A stretch of DNA of 64,000 nt from Flavobacteriales bacterium (GTDB lineage: Bacteria > Bacteroidota > Bacteroidia > Flavobacteriales_G > Salibacteraceae), in contig JABJJW010000009.1 in NCBI GenBank assembly GCA_018660685.1, forward strand, positions 1 through 64,000, in the 5' to 3' direction. This document shows, one piece after another, positions 9,301 through 17,422 of this stretch. Below the pieces are notes generated by a model that saw nothing but the letters and a program-made list of their open reading frames with translations, was not told the DNA's origin and ran no database searches. A program made the translations under genes and the position numbers. Positions within the stretch are counted from its first letter, which is position 1; every line of letters begins with the position of its first letter.

Positions 9301-12054
9301 AGCACAGATGCTTTACCCGTAAAAGTCATCAGGCTGAACAGTAGTTACACTGCCCAGTTAGACGCTGTTCAAGAACCTGATCCAATCGATCAGAAAAAAG
9401 CTCAAGCCGGTGTCTATCAAGATTGGGCCGATGAATTACTGGGTCAGCTAACTGCAATTCAAACTCAAAGAGATGCAACTTCTTCCATTGAGGAACAGAA
9501 TATTTTGGATCAAAAAGCGACAGAAGTAAGTGATCTCCGGCTCGAAAAAGTAGCCGCTGCAGCTAAACTGAATCAGGAAGCGGGAGATGCTGAATTCGCC
9601 CAAGCTAATATTGGAGTCCAGAACAACTTACAAGAGCAACTCTATCAGTATGTAGATAACTACGATAAAAGAGCATTTGATCAGATCAAAACTGGAATTG
9701 AGAACGGTACTAATCAGGAGGAAAAAGATGCGCAATTAACCACACTGAATAAGAATTGGTTGATGGCCATTCAAAACGAAAAAGTCAAGCTCGAGGCGCG
9801 ATTCGAAAACACCGACGATCCGGAACAGATAAGATATATTGAAGATCAACTAGCGAAGCTAATTACAGAAAAGGATGAGGTACAGGCAGATCTTGCTGCG
9901 CTAGACCCTGACGCAAAAGTTGCTGAGCTAAGCGCTCCTAGTTCTATCCTCGTAGAAGGAGCCGAACGATTTGAAGGCTACGAGCCTGTAGATAATCCAA
10001 CTGTTGGTAATTACCGTGATGTTTCAGCAATGGCAGCCGCTTCCGCAACCGACGTGACCAATTCCATTAACGCATTGGAAACCGAGCTCGCCGGAACAAA
10101 GAAGAAAAAGCATCGCGCTGAAATTGAAGACAGAATCGTCGTTGAAGAAGGAGCTGAAGCTGTAGCAGAAATGAGGAGTATATTCTATGAGGAAGCAGCG
10201 GAAATCCTTGCGACTACAGAAAGTCAACTACTCCAGTTAGGACCTGAGGACCCACTTCCATCAACGAAGCAAGCTCGTGTTGCCGAAGATTTGGCTATGG
10301 AGGCGACCATGGCTGCTAATACAGCGGCTAAAATGATGGAGGACGCACTGAATATCAGGAAGAAAAAGGTGCGAATTGCCGCAGTAAGAGATGCTCAACG
10401 AGCTTCAAATGATGCGACCGTCAAACAACAAAAATCACAACTGAGTGCGCAGCTGGTGGAGGATATTAAGTCAGTCGAACAAGAAGCAGTTGCTCAGAAT
10501 TTCCTCATTCTTCCCAAGGATCAAATCACCCTACCGATGACTCGAAGAGAGCTCAACCCTACCGAGCAGGCAGACGTGAAAGCAACGTCCGAGTTCCAGT
10601 ACTATGAATCTAACCGTGCAGTTGCTGATTCAATCCGCAGAGAACTCAAGATGATTGAGATGCGGGAAGAGCAGTTTACGAAGAGAGGACAAGCCACCAT
10701 GGCCCAATCAGCCATGATTAATTCTGGCGACGACGGAGGCAGATCACGAATGGCTTTAGCTGAACAAGCTTATGCTGACTTTGAAACAGCGGACAGTCTT
10801 AGCTCCGAAGCAGCCAAATTGAAGAGACAAGCCACTTTCTATGAGAATGAAGCTAATCGCAAACTTCTCATGGAGCCAGAAGAGGTATATATGAACATCA
10901 TTGCTTACTACAACCTAAATGCAGTAAACATTACGATTGACACAAGCGATAGTTCATTTGCCATGACCGCACTTCCCTCGATTAAAGAGGCAGCGGAAGC
11001 TGAGGAGCCTGAAGATCCTTTTAACTTAAATGCTCCAATTCTAGGAGGTAATGAACCAGTCGCAATAAGAGAAGATGATAAGCTGACCTCCACCATTTTT
11101 GAATTAAATCCAGGTGGAAATTCATCATCTTACAGCGAGTCCAATCCAATTCCGATTGATCCGCCCAAACCTCCTGGTGTCATTTACAAAGTTCAGATTG
11201 GAGCATTCAAAAGGGAAATTCCGCAAGATGCATTTCCGGGTATAGTACCAATTGAAGGAGAGTCAACCAATTTTGGTTTTACGCGATACACGGCAGGCGA
11301 ATTCAAAGCGTTTGGATCCGCAGACAATGCTAAAATTCGAATCCGGTCAGCTGGATACTCTGATGCGTTTGTTGTTGCCTATAGAGATGGAGTTAGAATA
11401 TCTGTCTCACAGGCCAGAGGAGGTGCTGGTTCTGTAGCGAGCTCTGGAAGTGGAACCGGAACAGGACGCGTTAGTTCAAGCGGATCGAGTTTAGTGCAAC
11501 AAGGATCTACATCCATTACGAATGTTTCTGAAATCGCTGGCATGTTCTACACCGTCCAAGTGGGAGTGTACTCAAGACCAGTTCGACCAAATGAAATTTA
11601 CAATATATCTCCACTCAATCAAGAGAATCTGAGCAATGGAACTTATCGTTACACCACTGGCGTCTTTGACAATGAGGGAACCGCTACTCGCGCAAGAGAC
11701 GAAGTAAGGTCATTGGGCATCAGCGATGCCTTTGTCACAGCCTATCGCAGCGGTCAGAGAATTACAATGAATGAAGCACGCGAAAGCAGCGGTGGTTTTG
11801 CTACGCAACCTTCTGGAGGGTCCAGTGGGCCTTGGTCTTACCAAGTTCTGCTTGGAACTTACACTGGAGAAGTGCCAGTTCAAGATGCTGTAGTAATTCT
11901 GCGTTTGAGCTCCCAAGGAGTAGACAAAGTTTCGAATGGAGATGGCTCAAGCAGCTATTATTATGGTGCCTTTACGAACAGCTCTGAAGCTGATGCGGAA
12001 GCTGAAAGGTTAAGAGGTCAGGGAATGACCCAGGCAAAATCAATTGAGCGTTAG
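6349..12054 (+). CDS. Giant TPR / beta-propeller / triple-SPOR envelope protein (PorE-like)
   Basis: The 1901-residue exported protein has a signal peptide ending near VSGQ (residue 23), TPR-type helices at about 25-140 and PD40/WD40-like propeller repeats at about 195-340 (motifs such as YPFIHPEGDVLYFAS). A very long acidic helical stretch (about 450-1600) rich in Glu, Ala and Gln looks like coiled coil. Three SPOR domains follow, at about 1610-1685, 1730-1805 and 1828-1901. The N-terminal half resembles PorE-type gliding/T9SS accessory proteins, in which an OmpA domain holds peptidoglycan; here SPOR domains, known to bind denuded glycan strands, take that place. A role in envelope anchoring is inference. 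The TTG start is chosen because the signal peptide follows directly. Confidence 0.85.
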   Translation: MSLKNHIVALTLAFVSVLHVSGQESEEALREKAEALFEQENFPEAFPIYSQLLSLKLQSPEYNYRFGACQLFTIQNKEEPLKYLDFAVKAEEPPALAYFYYGLGLHLNYRFDKAIEQYQKYKELGATKDKMFKLADRYIKQCTDGKTLVSSFTDISVVEAQVLPRREFYRNYDLREFGGKIIVKPDDFMSDEDKKRDARFLMYFQESADLIYYASYSDKNATGKDLYYIQKLPTGGWSTPSKLPATINTSYDEDYPFIHPEGDVLYFASKGHNSMGGYDIFKSTRRGDGTWTQPENMEFAINTPWDEFMFISDLDEKLAWFASNRETSNHDVTLYKIGIDRVPLDLTLIKGNFQAEGSRKAKITVQDLTQNKIVGVYHSERQFGEYILDLRGSGKYKFIVEAQESNSIHEGIVEIPREKGLKQFKQEMILAVDGGEEKLQIINHFDEELDSDETLLTADILRRQASLTVNSSEDEVVRTTEILDDGVASSGSVTEGKSQEELIAEATNLTSEMEGDAKLLNQKAAYLYDVAVEKQSSSDPEQVAEGAIAAELAGVYKMEADNRGTAADRMNGSLSTLSSGALEEAAFNAQFNQLQVTSSNYDELSKFEDRVPNEFERRIAPTLSEYEVKVEEVSTLEDDLIELDKEIEYLTSEKENTKDETMQAEYQAQIDEAQATKPDKQASHDRATAELDVLEDSKDKASNYFTIAKSLMLSADAGASGVANLVTAASINTIQIAFTTGAENNPALLAMIAPTLAEGALAQSVAAGRKEDSQSSEPNDTFNAPASIAGTDEPASQGTQIDEPETTTEQPADEVVQSSDQDTDVNDQIQQIVGSESEPEIVSGDYNAFFNTEVAMAGNAEDPVIAETRKAELYDQWVDNLQFRIDSLEGVQQSEDLSEEQNTVINDQLASLESTKDEKLDLSLNSYQRIAELSDQASSSESDGGGDGQISGVDSPGGDESTGSGTEDSSLVDDNTPALSLADFSTDALPVKVIRLNSSYTAQLDAVQEPDPIDQKKAQAGVYQDWADELLGQLTAIQTQRDATSSIEEQNILDQKATEVSDLRLEKVAAAAKLNQEAGDAEFAQANIGVQNNLQEQLYQYVDNYDKRAFDQIKTGIENGTNQEEKDAQLTTLNKNWLMAIQNEKVKLEARFENTDDPEQIRYIEDQLAKLITEKDEVQADLAALDPDAKVAELSAPSSILVEGAERFEGYEPVDNPTVGNYRDVSAMAAASATDVTNSINALETELAGTKKKKHRAEIEDRIVVEEGAEAVAEMRSIFYEEAAEILATTESQLLQLGPEDPLPSTKQARVAEDLAMEATMAANTAAKMMEDALNIRKKKVRIAAVRDAQRASNDATVKQQKSQLSAQLVEDIKSVEQEAVAQNFLILPKDQITLPMTRRELNPTEQADVKATSEFQYYESNRAVADSIRRELKMIEMREEQFTKRGQATMAQSAMINSGDDGGRSRMALAEQAYADFETADSLSSEAAKLKRQATFYENEANRKLLMEPEEVYMNIIAYYNLNAVNITIDTSDSSFAMTALPSIKEAAEAEEPEDPFNLNAPILGGNEPVAIREDDKLTSTIFELNPGGNSSSYSESNPIPIDPPKPPGVIYKVQIGAFKREIPQDAFPGIVPIEGESTNFGFTRYTAGEFKAFGSADNAKIRIRSAGYSDAFVVAYRDGVRISVSQARGGAGSVASSGSGTGTGRVSSSGSSLVQQGSTSITNVSEIAGMFYTVQVGVYSRPVRPNEIYNISPLNQENLSNGTYRYTTGVFDNEGTATRARDEVRSLGISDAFVTAYRSGQRITMNEARESSGGFATQPSGGSSGPWSYQVLLGTYTGEVPVQDAVVILRLSSQGVDKVSNGDGSSSYYYGAFTNSSEADAEAERLRGQGMTQAKSIER

Positions 12055-12073
12055 AACCTATCCTCTTAGCTCA

Positions 12074-12081
12074 TACTTTTG
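12074..12081 (+). promoter_or_regulatory. Candidate -7 promoter element of clpS
   Basis: TACTTTTG is a full match to the Bacteroidota -7 consensus TAnnTTTG and ends 17 bp before the clpS ATG, leaving a leader of roughly ten bases. No convincing -33 TTTG is present at the expected distance. Confidence 0.35.
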
Positions 12082-12098
12082 AGATCTTTTAAAAGGTC

Positions 12099-12377
12099 AT
12101 GAGTACAATTCACGAAACAGAAGAAGAAGTTGAGCAGGACGTCGTAGATATTACGGTCCACTCCATCATTTTGTACAATGACGATGTAAACACGTTTGAC
12201 CATGTGATTCTATCGCTGGTCCAAGTTTGTCAGCATACTGAAGTTCAAGCCGAACAAGTGGCTTGGATCGTCCATACAAAAGGCAAGTGTGATGTTAAAC
12301 ACGGTGAATTTGACACGCTCCATCCGATATGTCAAAAACTAAGAGACAAAGGCCTTTCTGCCGTAATAGAAGCATGA
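12099..12377 (+). CDS. clpS: ATP-dependent Clp protease adaptor ClpS
   Basis: ClpS binds the N-terminal domain of ClpA/ClpC-type unfoldases and hands over N-degron substrates. The 92-residue product shows the family core: YNDDVNTFDHVI followed by a helical segment with the HTKGKC-type metal/peptide pocket region. The acidic N-terminal tail is normal. It starts at ATG 12099. Its stop overlaps the downstream protease gene's ATG in ATGA, so the two are probably co-translated. PrmA, TpiA and ClpS genes are commonly neighbours in Bacteroidota. Confidence 0.95.
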   Translation: MSTIHETEEEVEQDVVDITVHSIILYNDDVNTFDHVILSLVQVCQHTEVQAEQVAWIVHTKGKCDVKHGEFDTLHPICQKLRDKGLSAVIEA

Positions 12378-13162
12378 GAAAATATTCTGGTATTATCGTT
12401 TTAACCCTTTTCATGGTTGCTTGCTCCAAGGTCCCAATTACTGGGCGCAAACAATTGAACATGTTACCTGAAAGCCAGCTCATGTCAATGAGTCTTACCC
12501 AGTATCAGACTTTCTTGAAGGAGAATAAAACCATAAAATCTGGCTCGAATGCCGAAATGGTAAAAAGGGTTGGAAACAAGATTGCCAAACAAGTAGAGGC
12601 TTACATGAAGAAACATGGTCACGGCAATCGTGTCAAGGACTACAAGTGGGAATTCAACCTGGTTGATGACGACTTGGTAAATGCTTGGTGCATGTCGGGC
12701 GGCAAGGTTGTTTTCTATACTGGGATTTTGCCAATCACAAAGAATGAAACCGGGTTGGCTGTTGTGATGGGGCATGAAATTGCTCATGCCATTGCACGGC
12801 ACGGAAACGAACGAATGAGTCAAGGATTGTTGGTTCAAGCGGGTGGCTTGGGTCTGAGCGTTGCTTTGAGTGAAAAACCTGAATTGACTCGCAATCTACT
12901 ACTACAATCATTTGGAGTAGGAGGAACATTGGGTATTTTGAAATTTAGCCGAATGCACGAAAGCGAAGCGGACAAAATGGGATTGATCTTTATGGCTATG
13001 GCCGGATACGACCCGAATGAAGCAGTTAAGTTTTGGCAACGCATGTCCGAACAAGGAGGACAGAAACCGCCAGAATTTCTATCTACCCACCCACACGACG
13101 ATACAAGAATTGCAGACATTAAAGCGTATCTTCCCGAAGCGCTTAAGTTCTACAAACCTTGA
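12374..13162 (+). CDS. M48 family metallopeptidase, lipoprotein
   Basis: This is a zinc metalloprotease of the LoiP/BepA-like M48 group, presumably anchored to the envelope. The lipobox MVAC places the lipidated Cys at residue 17. The catalytic HEIAHAIARH (HEXXH) and the third zinc ligand in ESEADKMG are intact, and a THPHDDTRI motif follows near the end, as in the family. Length is about 262 residues. The ORF track extends 15 codons further to a TTG, but ATG 12374 gives a proper lipoprotein signal and an ATGA overlap with clpS. The family degrades or helps fold outer-membrane proteins; the substrate here is unknown. Confidence 0.93.
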   Translation: MRKYSGIIVLTLFMVACSKVPITGRKQLNMLPESQLMSMSLTQYQTFLKENKTIKSGSNAEMVKRVGNKIAKQVEAYMKKHGHGNRVKDYKWEFNLVDDDLVNAWCMSGGKVVFYTGILPITKNETGLAVVMGHEIAHAIARHGNERMSQGLLVQAGGLGLSVALSEKPELTRNLLLQSFGVGGTLGILKFSRMHESEADKMGLIFMAMAGYDPNEAVKFWQRMSEQGGQKPPEFLSTHPHDDTRIADIKAYLPEALKFYKP

Positions 13163-13617
13163 CAGTAAACATTCTCATACTGCTGATTGCCATCGCCATC
13201 GGCTTAATACTCATCGAGATTTTTCTTATTCCCGGTGTCGGAATTCCAGGAATCGTTGGAGCCGTGCTCCTCATTGTTGCCCTCGTCCTTGCTTATCAGA
13301 TCAGCGGCATGGTAGGACACATTGCGCTTGTGGTCACTGGCATCATATCAATCGGCTTAGTCTACCTTGCTTTTCAGGCCAAAACATGGGATAAGCTTAG
13401 CCAAAAAGAAGAGATTACCTCGAAGGTAGAATCGCACACAGACGAATTGAACATTGGAGATAAAGGTCAAACCATCAGTAGACTTTCTCCAATGGGTAAA
13501 GTAATGTTCAACGAAGCGTTTTTTGAAGTGAGTTCCAAGGGAGAATACATTGAAGAAAATACTCAAGTGGAAATCGCTAACATTGAAGGAAGCAAAATCA
13601 TCGTAATACCAGCATAG
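13159..13617 (+). CDS. NfeD family membrane protein
   Basis: Short NfeD-type protein (152 residues) with two or three N-terminal membrane helices and a C-terminal OB-fold domain (pattern [19 protein letters not shown]...). NfeD proteins pair with flotillin/SPFH proteins, and the gene is followed 2 bp later by floA, so a membrane-microdomain partnership is well supported by context. It starts with TTG in a TTGA overlap with the M48 gene's stop. Confidence 0.92.
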   Translation: MTVNILILLIAIAIGLILIEIFLIPGVGIPGIVGAVLLIVALVLAYQISGMVGHIALVVTGIISIGLVYLAFQAKTWDKLSQKEEITSKVESHTDELNIGDKGQTISRLSPMGKVMFNEAFFEVSSKGEYIEENTQVEIANIEGSKIIVIPA

Positions 13618-13619
13618 CT

Positions 13620-14618
13620 ATGTTTTCAGGAATCGGATTAATCGTCGTCATCATCATCCTCGCCATCGTTGGCCTTTGGGTACTACTCTACTTCATCCCA
13701 GTTGGTTTATGGTTTCAAGCCGTTTTAACCGGGACCAGAGTTTCATTGATTCAACTCATATTTATGCGTTGGAGACGTGTGCCACCAGCCATTGTCGTTA
13801 ACGCGATGATTGGAGCGAAAAAAGCAGGAATCACTATTAGTTCCGATCAACTAGAAGCACATTACCTAGCAGGTGGTCATGTACAGAATGTTGTAAATGC
13901 ACTCATATCGGCCGATAAAGCAAACATCCCTCTCGACTTTAATATGGCTACCGCAATAGATCTAGCGGGAAGAAATGTATTCGAAGCAGTAACGATGTCC
14001 GTGAATCCAAAGGTGATTGATACACCACCAGTCACTGCCGTTGCAAAAGATGGAATTCAGTTGATCGCCAAAGCGCGTGTGACGGTTAGAGCAAACATTA
14101 AGCAGCTCGTTGGTGGAGCAGGTGAAGACACAATCTTGGCGCGTGTTGGAGAAGGAATCGTAACGTCGATTGGTTCGTCTGAAAGTCACAAAAAAGTACT
14201 CGAAAACCCTGATTCAATTTCGAAGGTTGTCCTTGCACGTGGGCTTGACTCTGGAACTGCTTTTGAGATTTTATCGATTGACATTGCTGATGTGGACATT
14301 GGGAAGAATATTGGGGCAGAGCTTCAAATAGACCAAGCGGAAGCCGATAAGAACATTGCACAAGCAAAAGCGGAAGAGCGTAGAGCCATGGCCGTTGCTG
14401 AGGAACAAGAAATGAAGGCCAAGGCTCAAGAAGCAAGAGCTAAGGTGATTGAAGCCGAAGCCGAGATTCCGATGGCCATTTCAGAAGCTTTTCGAAGCGG
14501 TCATCTTGGTGTCATGGATTTTCAACGCTACAAGAATATTCAAGCTGATACCGAGATGCGTGATTCGATCGCGAAGCCTCAGGATAAGAAGCCCGGACAA
14601 GGAGGTAAAAACAAATAA
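13620..14618 (+). CDS. floA: Flotillin-like protein FloA
   Basis: The 332-residue SPFH protein has an N-terminal membrane hairpin, the conserved segment [17 protein letters not shown] and an alanine/glutamate-rich helical C-terminal part ([21 protein letters not shown]). That architecture is typical of FloA (YqfA). Flotillins organise functional membrane microdomains. It is coupled to the nfeD gene just upstream. Its stop codon abuts the stop of the convergent tpiA gene with no spacer. Confidence 0.95.
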   Translation: MFSGIGLIVVIIILAIVGLWVLLYFIPVGLWFQAVLTGTRVSLIQLIFMRWRRVPPAIVVNAMIGAKKAGITISSDQLEAHYLAGGHVQNVVNALISADKANIPLDFNMATAIDLAGRNVFEAVTMSVNPKVIDTPPVTAVAKDGIQLIAKARVTVRANIKQLVGGAGEDTILARVGEGIVTSIGSSESHKKVLENPDSISKVVLARGLDSGTAFEILSIDIADVDIGKNIGAELQIDQAEADKNIAQAKAEERRAMAVAEEQEMKAKAQEARAKVIEAEAEIPMAISEAFRSGHLGVMDFQRYKNIQADTEMRDSIAKPQDKKPGQGGKNK

Positions 14619-15374
14619 TTAGGCAGACTGAATAATCTGGAGAAAGGAATCAATCTTTAGTGACGCTCCTCCTACCAGGCCGCCATCGATGTCTTGCTGG
14701 CCGAATAGCTCCTTGGCATTTCCAGCATTTACGCTTCCACCGTAAAGAATTCGAATGCGTGAAGCAACATCGTCACCATACTTAGTTGCTACTTGATCGC
14801 GAATGAAAGAATGCATTTCCTGCGCTTGTTCTGGAGAAGCCGTCTCCCCTGTTCCAATTGCCCAAACTGGTTCATAAGCAATCGTACATTTTGAAATCTC
14901 CTCATTGGACATCGCGAACAATGCCTCTTCCAATTGAGTTTGAACGACGTCAAAATGGTTGTTGGATTGGCGTTCATCAAGCTTTTCACCGCAGCAAAAA
15001 ATCGGCTGAATGCCAGCCCCGATCGAGTGTTGAAGCTTCTTTGTCAACGTCTCACCGCGCTCACCCTGATACTCTCTTCTCTCCGAGTGACCTACAAGAA
15101 CGAACGACGAACCAATAGAAGAAAGCATACCCGCTGAGATTTCTCCCGTAAAGGCGCCATCTGTAGAAGAAGCACAATCCTGTGCTCCGACAGAAATCGC
15201 CGACTTCGCATTTTTTAGAAATTCAAATGTGTGGCGGACGTATGGAGATGGCGGACAAATGAGCACGTCGCAATTCCAGTCCTTCTCGTTCTTGACCAAA
15301 TCGGAAACAAGACTCATTGCCTCGTTCCAATGCAAATTCATTTTCCAATTCCCAGCAACTAGCTTTCTACGCAT
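14619..15374 (-). CDS. tpiA: Triosephosphate isomerase
   Basis: Glycolytic/gluconeogenic enzyme interconverting dihydroxyacetone phosphate and glyceraldehyde-3-phosphate. The 251 residues include GNWKMN with the active-site Lys, the VGHSERR His motif, the catalytic AYEPVWAIGTG region and the phosphate-binding GGSV segment. It lies 12 bp after the DoxX/BT_3928-type gene, an arrangement conserved in Bacteroidota, so the two are probably one transcript. Confidence 0.97.
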   Translation of the reverse strand: MRRKLVAGNWKMNLHWNEAMSLVSDLVKNEKDWNCDVLICPPSPYVRHTFEFLKNAKSAISVGAQDCASSTDGAFTGEISAGMLSSIGSSFVLVGHSERREYQGERGETLTKKLQHSIGAGIQPIFCCGEKLDERQSNNHFDVVQTQLEEALFAMSNEEISKCTIAYEPVWAIGTGETASPEQAQEMHSFIRDQVATKYGDDVASRIRILYGGSVNAGNAKELFGQQDIDGGLVGGASLKIDSFLQIIQSA

Positions 15375-15386
15375 GCTGCAATATTA

Positions 15387-16733
15387 CTAGTTCATGTAAT
15401 TCTGCTTGACCTCTTCATAGGTCGGAATGGAATTGTAATGCCATTTGCCGATCACCGTTCCTTCTTTCAGCAACACCAGACCCGCATTTGAACGAATAAT
15501 AGTCTTGAGCATAGTGGCATCCGCAGTTAAATAATCAAACTGGTTTTGGTTTGCGTGGCGGAAGGTTTCAATTTCAGAATATGAATTGGCGGCCAATCCA
15601 TACATGTAAGGACCGCCTTCAGGGTCATTCATTGCAGCTTCATTGATTGCATTGATTTTTACCTGTGAAGCATTGTCCGTTTCGGTGATGTCGTAACAAA
15701 CAGAAAGAAAGATGTACCCTTCTGCTAGAATGTCTTCGGTGTAGTCATTTCCATCACTATCTTCCAAAACGAAGTCATGGATAGGAGGCTCGCATCCTTT
15801 GAATATCAGTTCCGTTTCTCTATCAACAAATTCAGCTCCCTCAATATTCCAAGGTTCATCTTCCGTTGTGTAGGTATTCACCTCCCCATTGACGCTGTAG
15901 AACCACGTGTCTTCGTAAATGTCTTGGGGCGCATCAGGAGGACACTCCTTGAGCTCTGAAATGTTATTCCCGATTTTATATGGTCGAAAATCCTTTATAG
16001 GAAGGTACATGACACAGTACAAGCAGAACCAAGTTGTTATGATTGTCGCAACTGAGGCCATCACCCAATCTTTCCAATCTTGCTTCATGAATTCCTTGAT
16101 GCCCAACAGCACTATAAATGTGACGATCGAGAACCAGATTGGGAAGGCCCAACCTACCATGCCCAAAGAGAAGACGGAAATCAGAATGAGTGAACCACCC
16201 AAATTCAACAGATCGGAATTCCTATCTGCAGGTTCAGTGTTCCTTCGATCCAGGAATATGATGATCGAAAACACCATGAGAACAACGTCCTTCCAGAAGC
16301 TTTCCCAGGGGTCCAACTTAATGGCATCACCAAAGCAGCCGCAGTCTTTCATATAGCTGATATCGTCCCTTGCTACGAATCCCAATACTCCTTCGAAAAA
16401 ATGGGTAAGTCCTGACTCATGATTATCGAAGAACCAATTCGCTACCGCTGTGTAGCCAGTCAAAAAGGTGAAGAAAATCATCAACAGTAAGAGTGCCCAA
16501 GAAGCCAGTTTCATCCTCGCTCCCAACAGAACGGCCACACCTAACACAATCTCAGCCACACATACTAGAATGCTTAGTTCGAGTGCAAACGGATCTAACC
16601 ATGGAAGATCAAAGACACCTGGTGCGAAATAGTCATTGAGTTTGTAGGAGAATCCCACTGGGTCATTTGCTTTGATGAGTCCAGAGACAATGAAAAGCGA
16701 TCCAACCAGGATTCGAGATATTCTACTCAGCAT
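15387..16733 (-). CDS. DoxX/BT_3928-type membrane protein with thioredoxin-like domain
   Basis: The N-terminal half is a DoxX-type four-helix membrane domain (RILVGSLFIVSGLIKANDPVG) extended by further helices. After about residue 270 comes a periplasmic thioredoxin-like domain in which no CXXC is visible. A conserved CGCFGD motif lies between membrane helices. The family is characteristic of Bacteroidota and sits next to tpiA and DUF1599. The ORF could start at 16787 (466 aa), but I prefer ATG 16733 (448 aa): family members begin at this point and a perfect TACATTTG promoter element lies inside the extra 18 codons. The function is unknown, possibly redox-related. Confidence 0.85.
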   Translation of the reverse strand: MLSRISRILVGSLFIVSGLIKANDPVGFSYKLNDYFAPGVFDLPWLDPFALELSILVCVAEIVLGVAVLLGARMKLASWALLLLMIFFTFLTGYTAVANWFFDNHESGLTHFFEGVLGFVARDDISYMKDCGCFGDAIKLDPWESFWKDVVLMVFSIIIFLDRRNTEPADRNSDLLNLGGSLILISVFSLGMVGWAFPIWFSIVTFIVLLGIKEFMKQDWKDWVMASVATIITTWFCLYCVMYLPIKDFRPYKIGNNISELKECPPDAPQDIYEDTWFYSVNGEVNTYTTEDEPWNIEGAEFVDRETELIFKGCEPPIHDFVLEDSDGNDYTEDILAEGYIFLSVCYDITETDNASQVKINAINEAAMNDPEGGPYMYGLAANSYSEIETFRHANQNQFDYLTADATMLKTIIRSNAGLVLLKEGTVIGKWHYNSIPTYEEVKQNYMN

Positions 16734-16756
16734 AAAGCCATCATTTTTGAGTTGGA

Positions 16757-16764
16757 CAAATGTA
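16757..16764 (-). promoter_or_regulatory. Candidate -7 element for the DoxX-type gene and tpiA
   Basis: On the minus strand TACATTTG matches TAnnTTTG exactly and lies about 24 bp before ATG 16733. If real, the longer start at 16787 cannot be used. Confidence 0.4.
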
Positions 16765-16901
16765 AAAGCTGAAGCTTGCTTTTGCATTCGATTAACAGGT
16801 GGTTAACTGAGTGTAACTACCGAATTCTCATTTATTCTTTTCGCTGGAACACTTTTCATCGAGTTTAGGCGTCTTATTGATAGCACCCTAACTCTGCAAT
16901 A

Positions 16902-17111
16902 ATGAAATCAAAATGGACTTTGGCTCTGACCCTGCCATTTCTTATTGGATTTATTTCTTGCAATAAGTGCAAAACATGCTACCTCGTTGATGAGAGCAAC
17001 GATCGACGCATCGAAACGGAACTGGGATTGTTCTGTGGAGAGAAACTAATTGAAGATGTTTCCGTTGATTTTTTAGCTTCCAATGGAGGTGAGCACGTTT
17101 ACTGTAGATAA
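16902..17111 (+). CDS. Small cysteine-rich lipoprotein
   Basis: This 69-residue product has a lipoprotein signal (GFISC, lipidated Cys at residue 20) followed at once by NKCKTC and two further cysteines (residues 45 and 68). I do not know its function; the Cys pattern suggests a small disulfide-stabilised or metal-binding envelope protein. It starts at ATG 16902 and is followed 26 bp later by a strong Rho-independent terminator, which supports it as a real single-gene transcript. Confidence 0.7.
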   Translation: MKSKWTLALTLPFLIGFISCNKCKTCYLVDESNDRRIETELGLFCGEKLIEDVSVDFLASNGGEHVYCR

Positions 17112-17137
17112 ACCATGACCATATTTTGGTCACCACT

Positions 17138-17189
17138 GAAAAGGCGCGAACGTTGTCGATAAGACAATTCTTCGGGCCTTTCTTTTTTT
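17138..17189 (+). terminator. Rho-independent terminator after the small lipoprotein gene
   Basis: AAAGGC pairs with GCCTTT. Inside it CGAA pairs with TTCG, then TTGTC with GACAA around a GATAA loop. The stem runs into a T-rich tract (tctttttttc). The long stem plus T-run is convincing. Confidence 0.82.
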
Positions 17190-17323
17190 CAGGCAAGTCG
17201 ATGAACCTCTCACGATTCCGTCGACCAAGATTCGGATTAAATATGTGCTTGGGGGAATTAAAAACCAAAACCCCAATTAGGTCCTGACTGTTCAACTAGC
17301 TCCAACCTCATCACCTAATATTT

Positions 17324-17344
17324 TATTTAGATCGGTTCTAAATA
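17324..17344. promoter_or_regulatory. Palindromic operator, iron-box-like (site 1)
   Basis: TATTTAGA-TCGGT-TCTAAATA is a perfect 8-5-8 inverted repeat 78 bp upstream of the FecA-like receptor gene. The shape fits a dimeric repressor of the DtxR or Fur class. The regulator's identity is inference, based on the iron-uptake target. Confidence 0.55.
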
Positions 17345-17394
17345 CCGTAAACAGGGTATTGCGCAGAACCTATTTCGAACCGTTCTTTGCATTC

Positions 17395-17415
17395 TATTTA
17401 GAATCAGTCTAAGGG
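17395..17415. promoter_or_regulatory. Palindromic operator, iron-box-like (site 2)
   Basis: TATTTAGA-ATCAG-TCTAAggg repeats the left arm of site 1 exactly and five bases of the right arm, with the same 5-bp spacer. It begins 71 bp after site 1 and ends 7 bp before the receptor start, where a bound repressor could block transcription or initiation. Confidence 0.45.
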
Positions 17416-17422
17416 CACATTA

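Larger units (their letters stand above)
17190..17422. other. Leader region of the TonB receptor gene
   Basis: No ORF is visible. TTGGGG (17249-17254) can pair with CCCCAA (17271-17276) across a 16-base loop. Two iron-box-like palindromes lie nearer the gene and are listed separately. The region also shares the 11-mer cgaccaagatt with the structured stretch near 21170. I see no recognisable cobalamin riboswitch core. Confidence 0.4.

Noticed and set aside
15919-16356. 145-aa plus-strand ORF
   Set aside because: Antisense to the DoxX-type membrane protein; shadow frame.
17190-17422. Cobalamin or other riboswitch before the TonB receptor
   Set aside because: Only a short GGGG/CCCC hairpin is present; no B12-box or other conserved riboswitch core, and the palindromes point to protein control.
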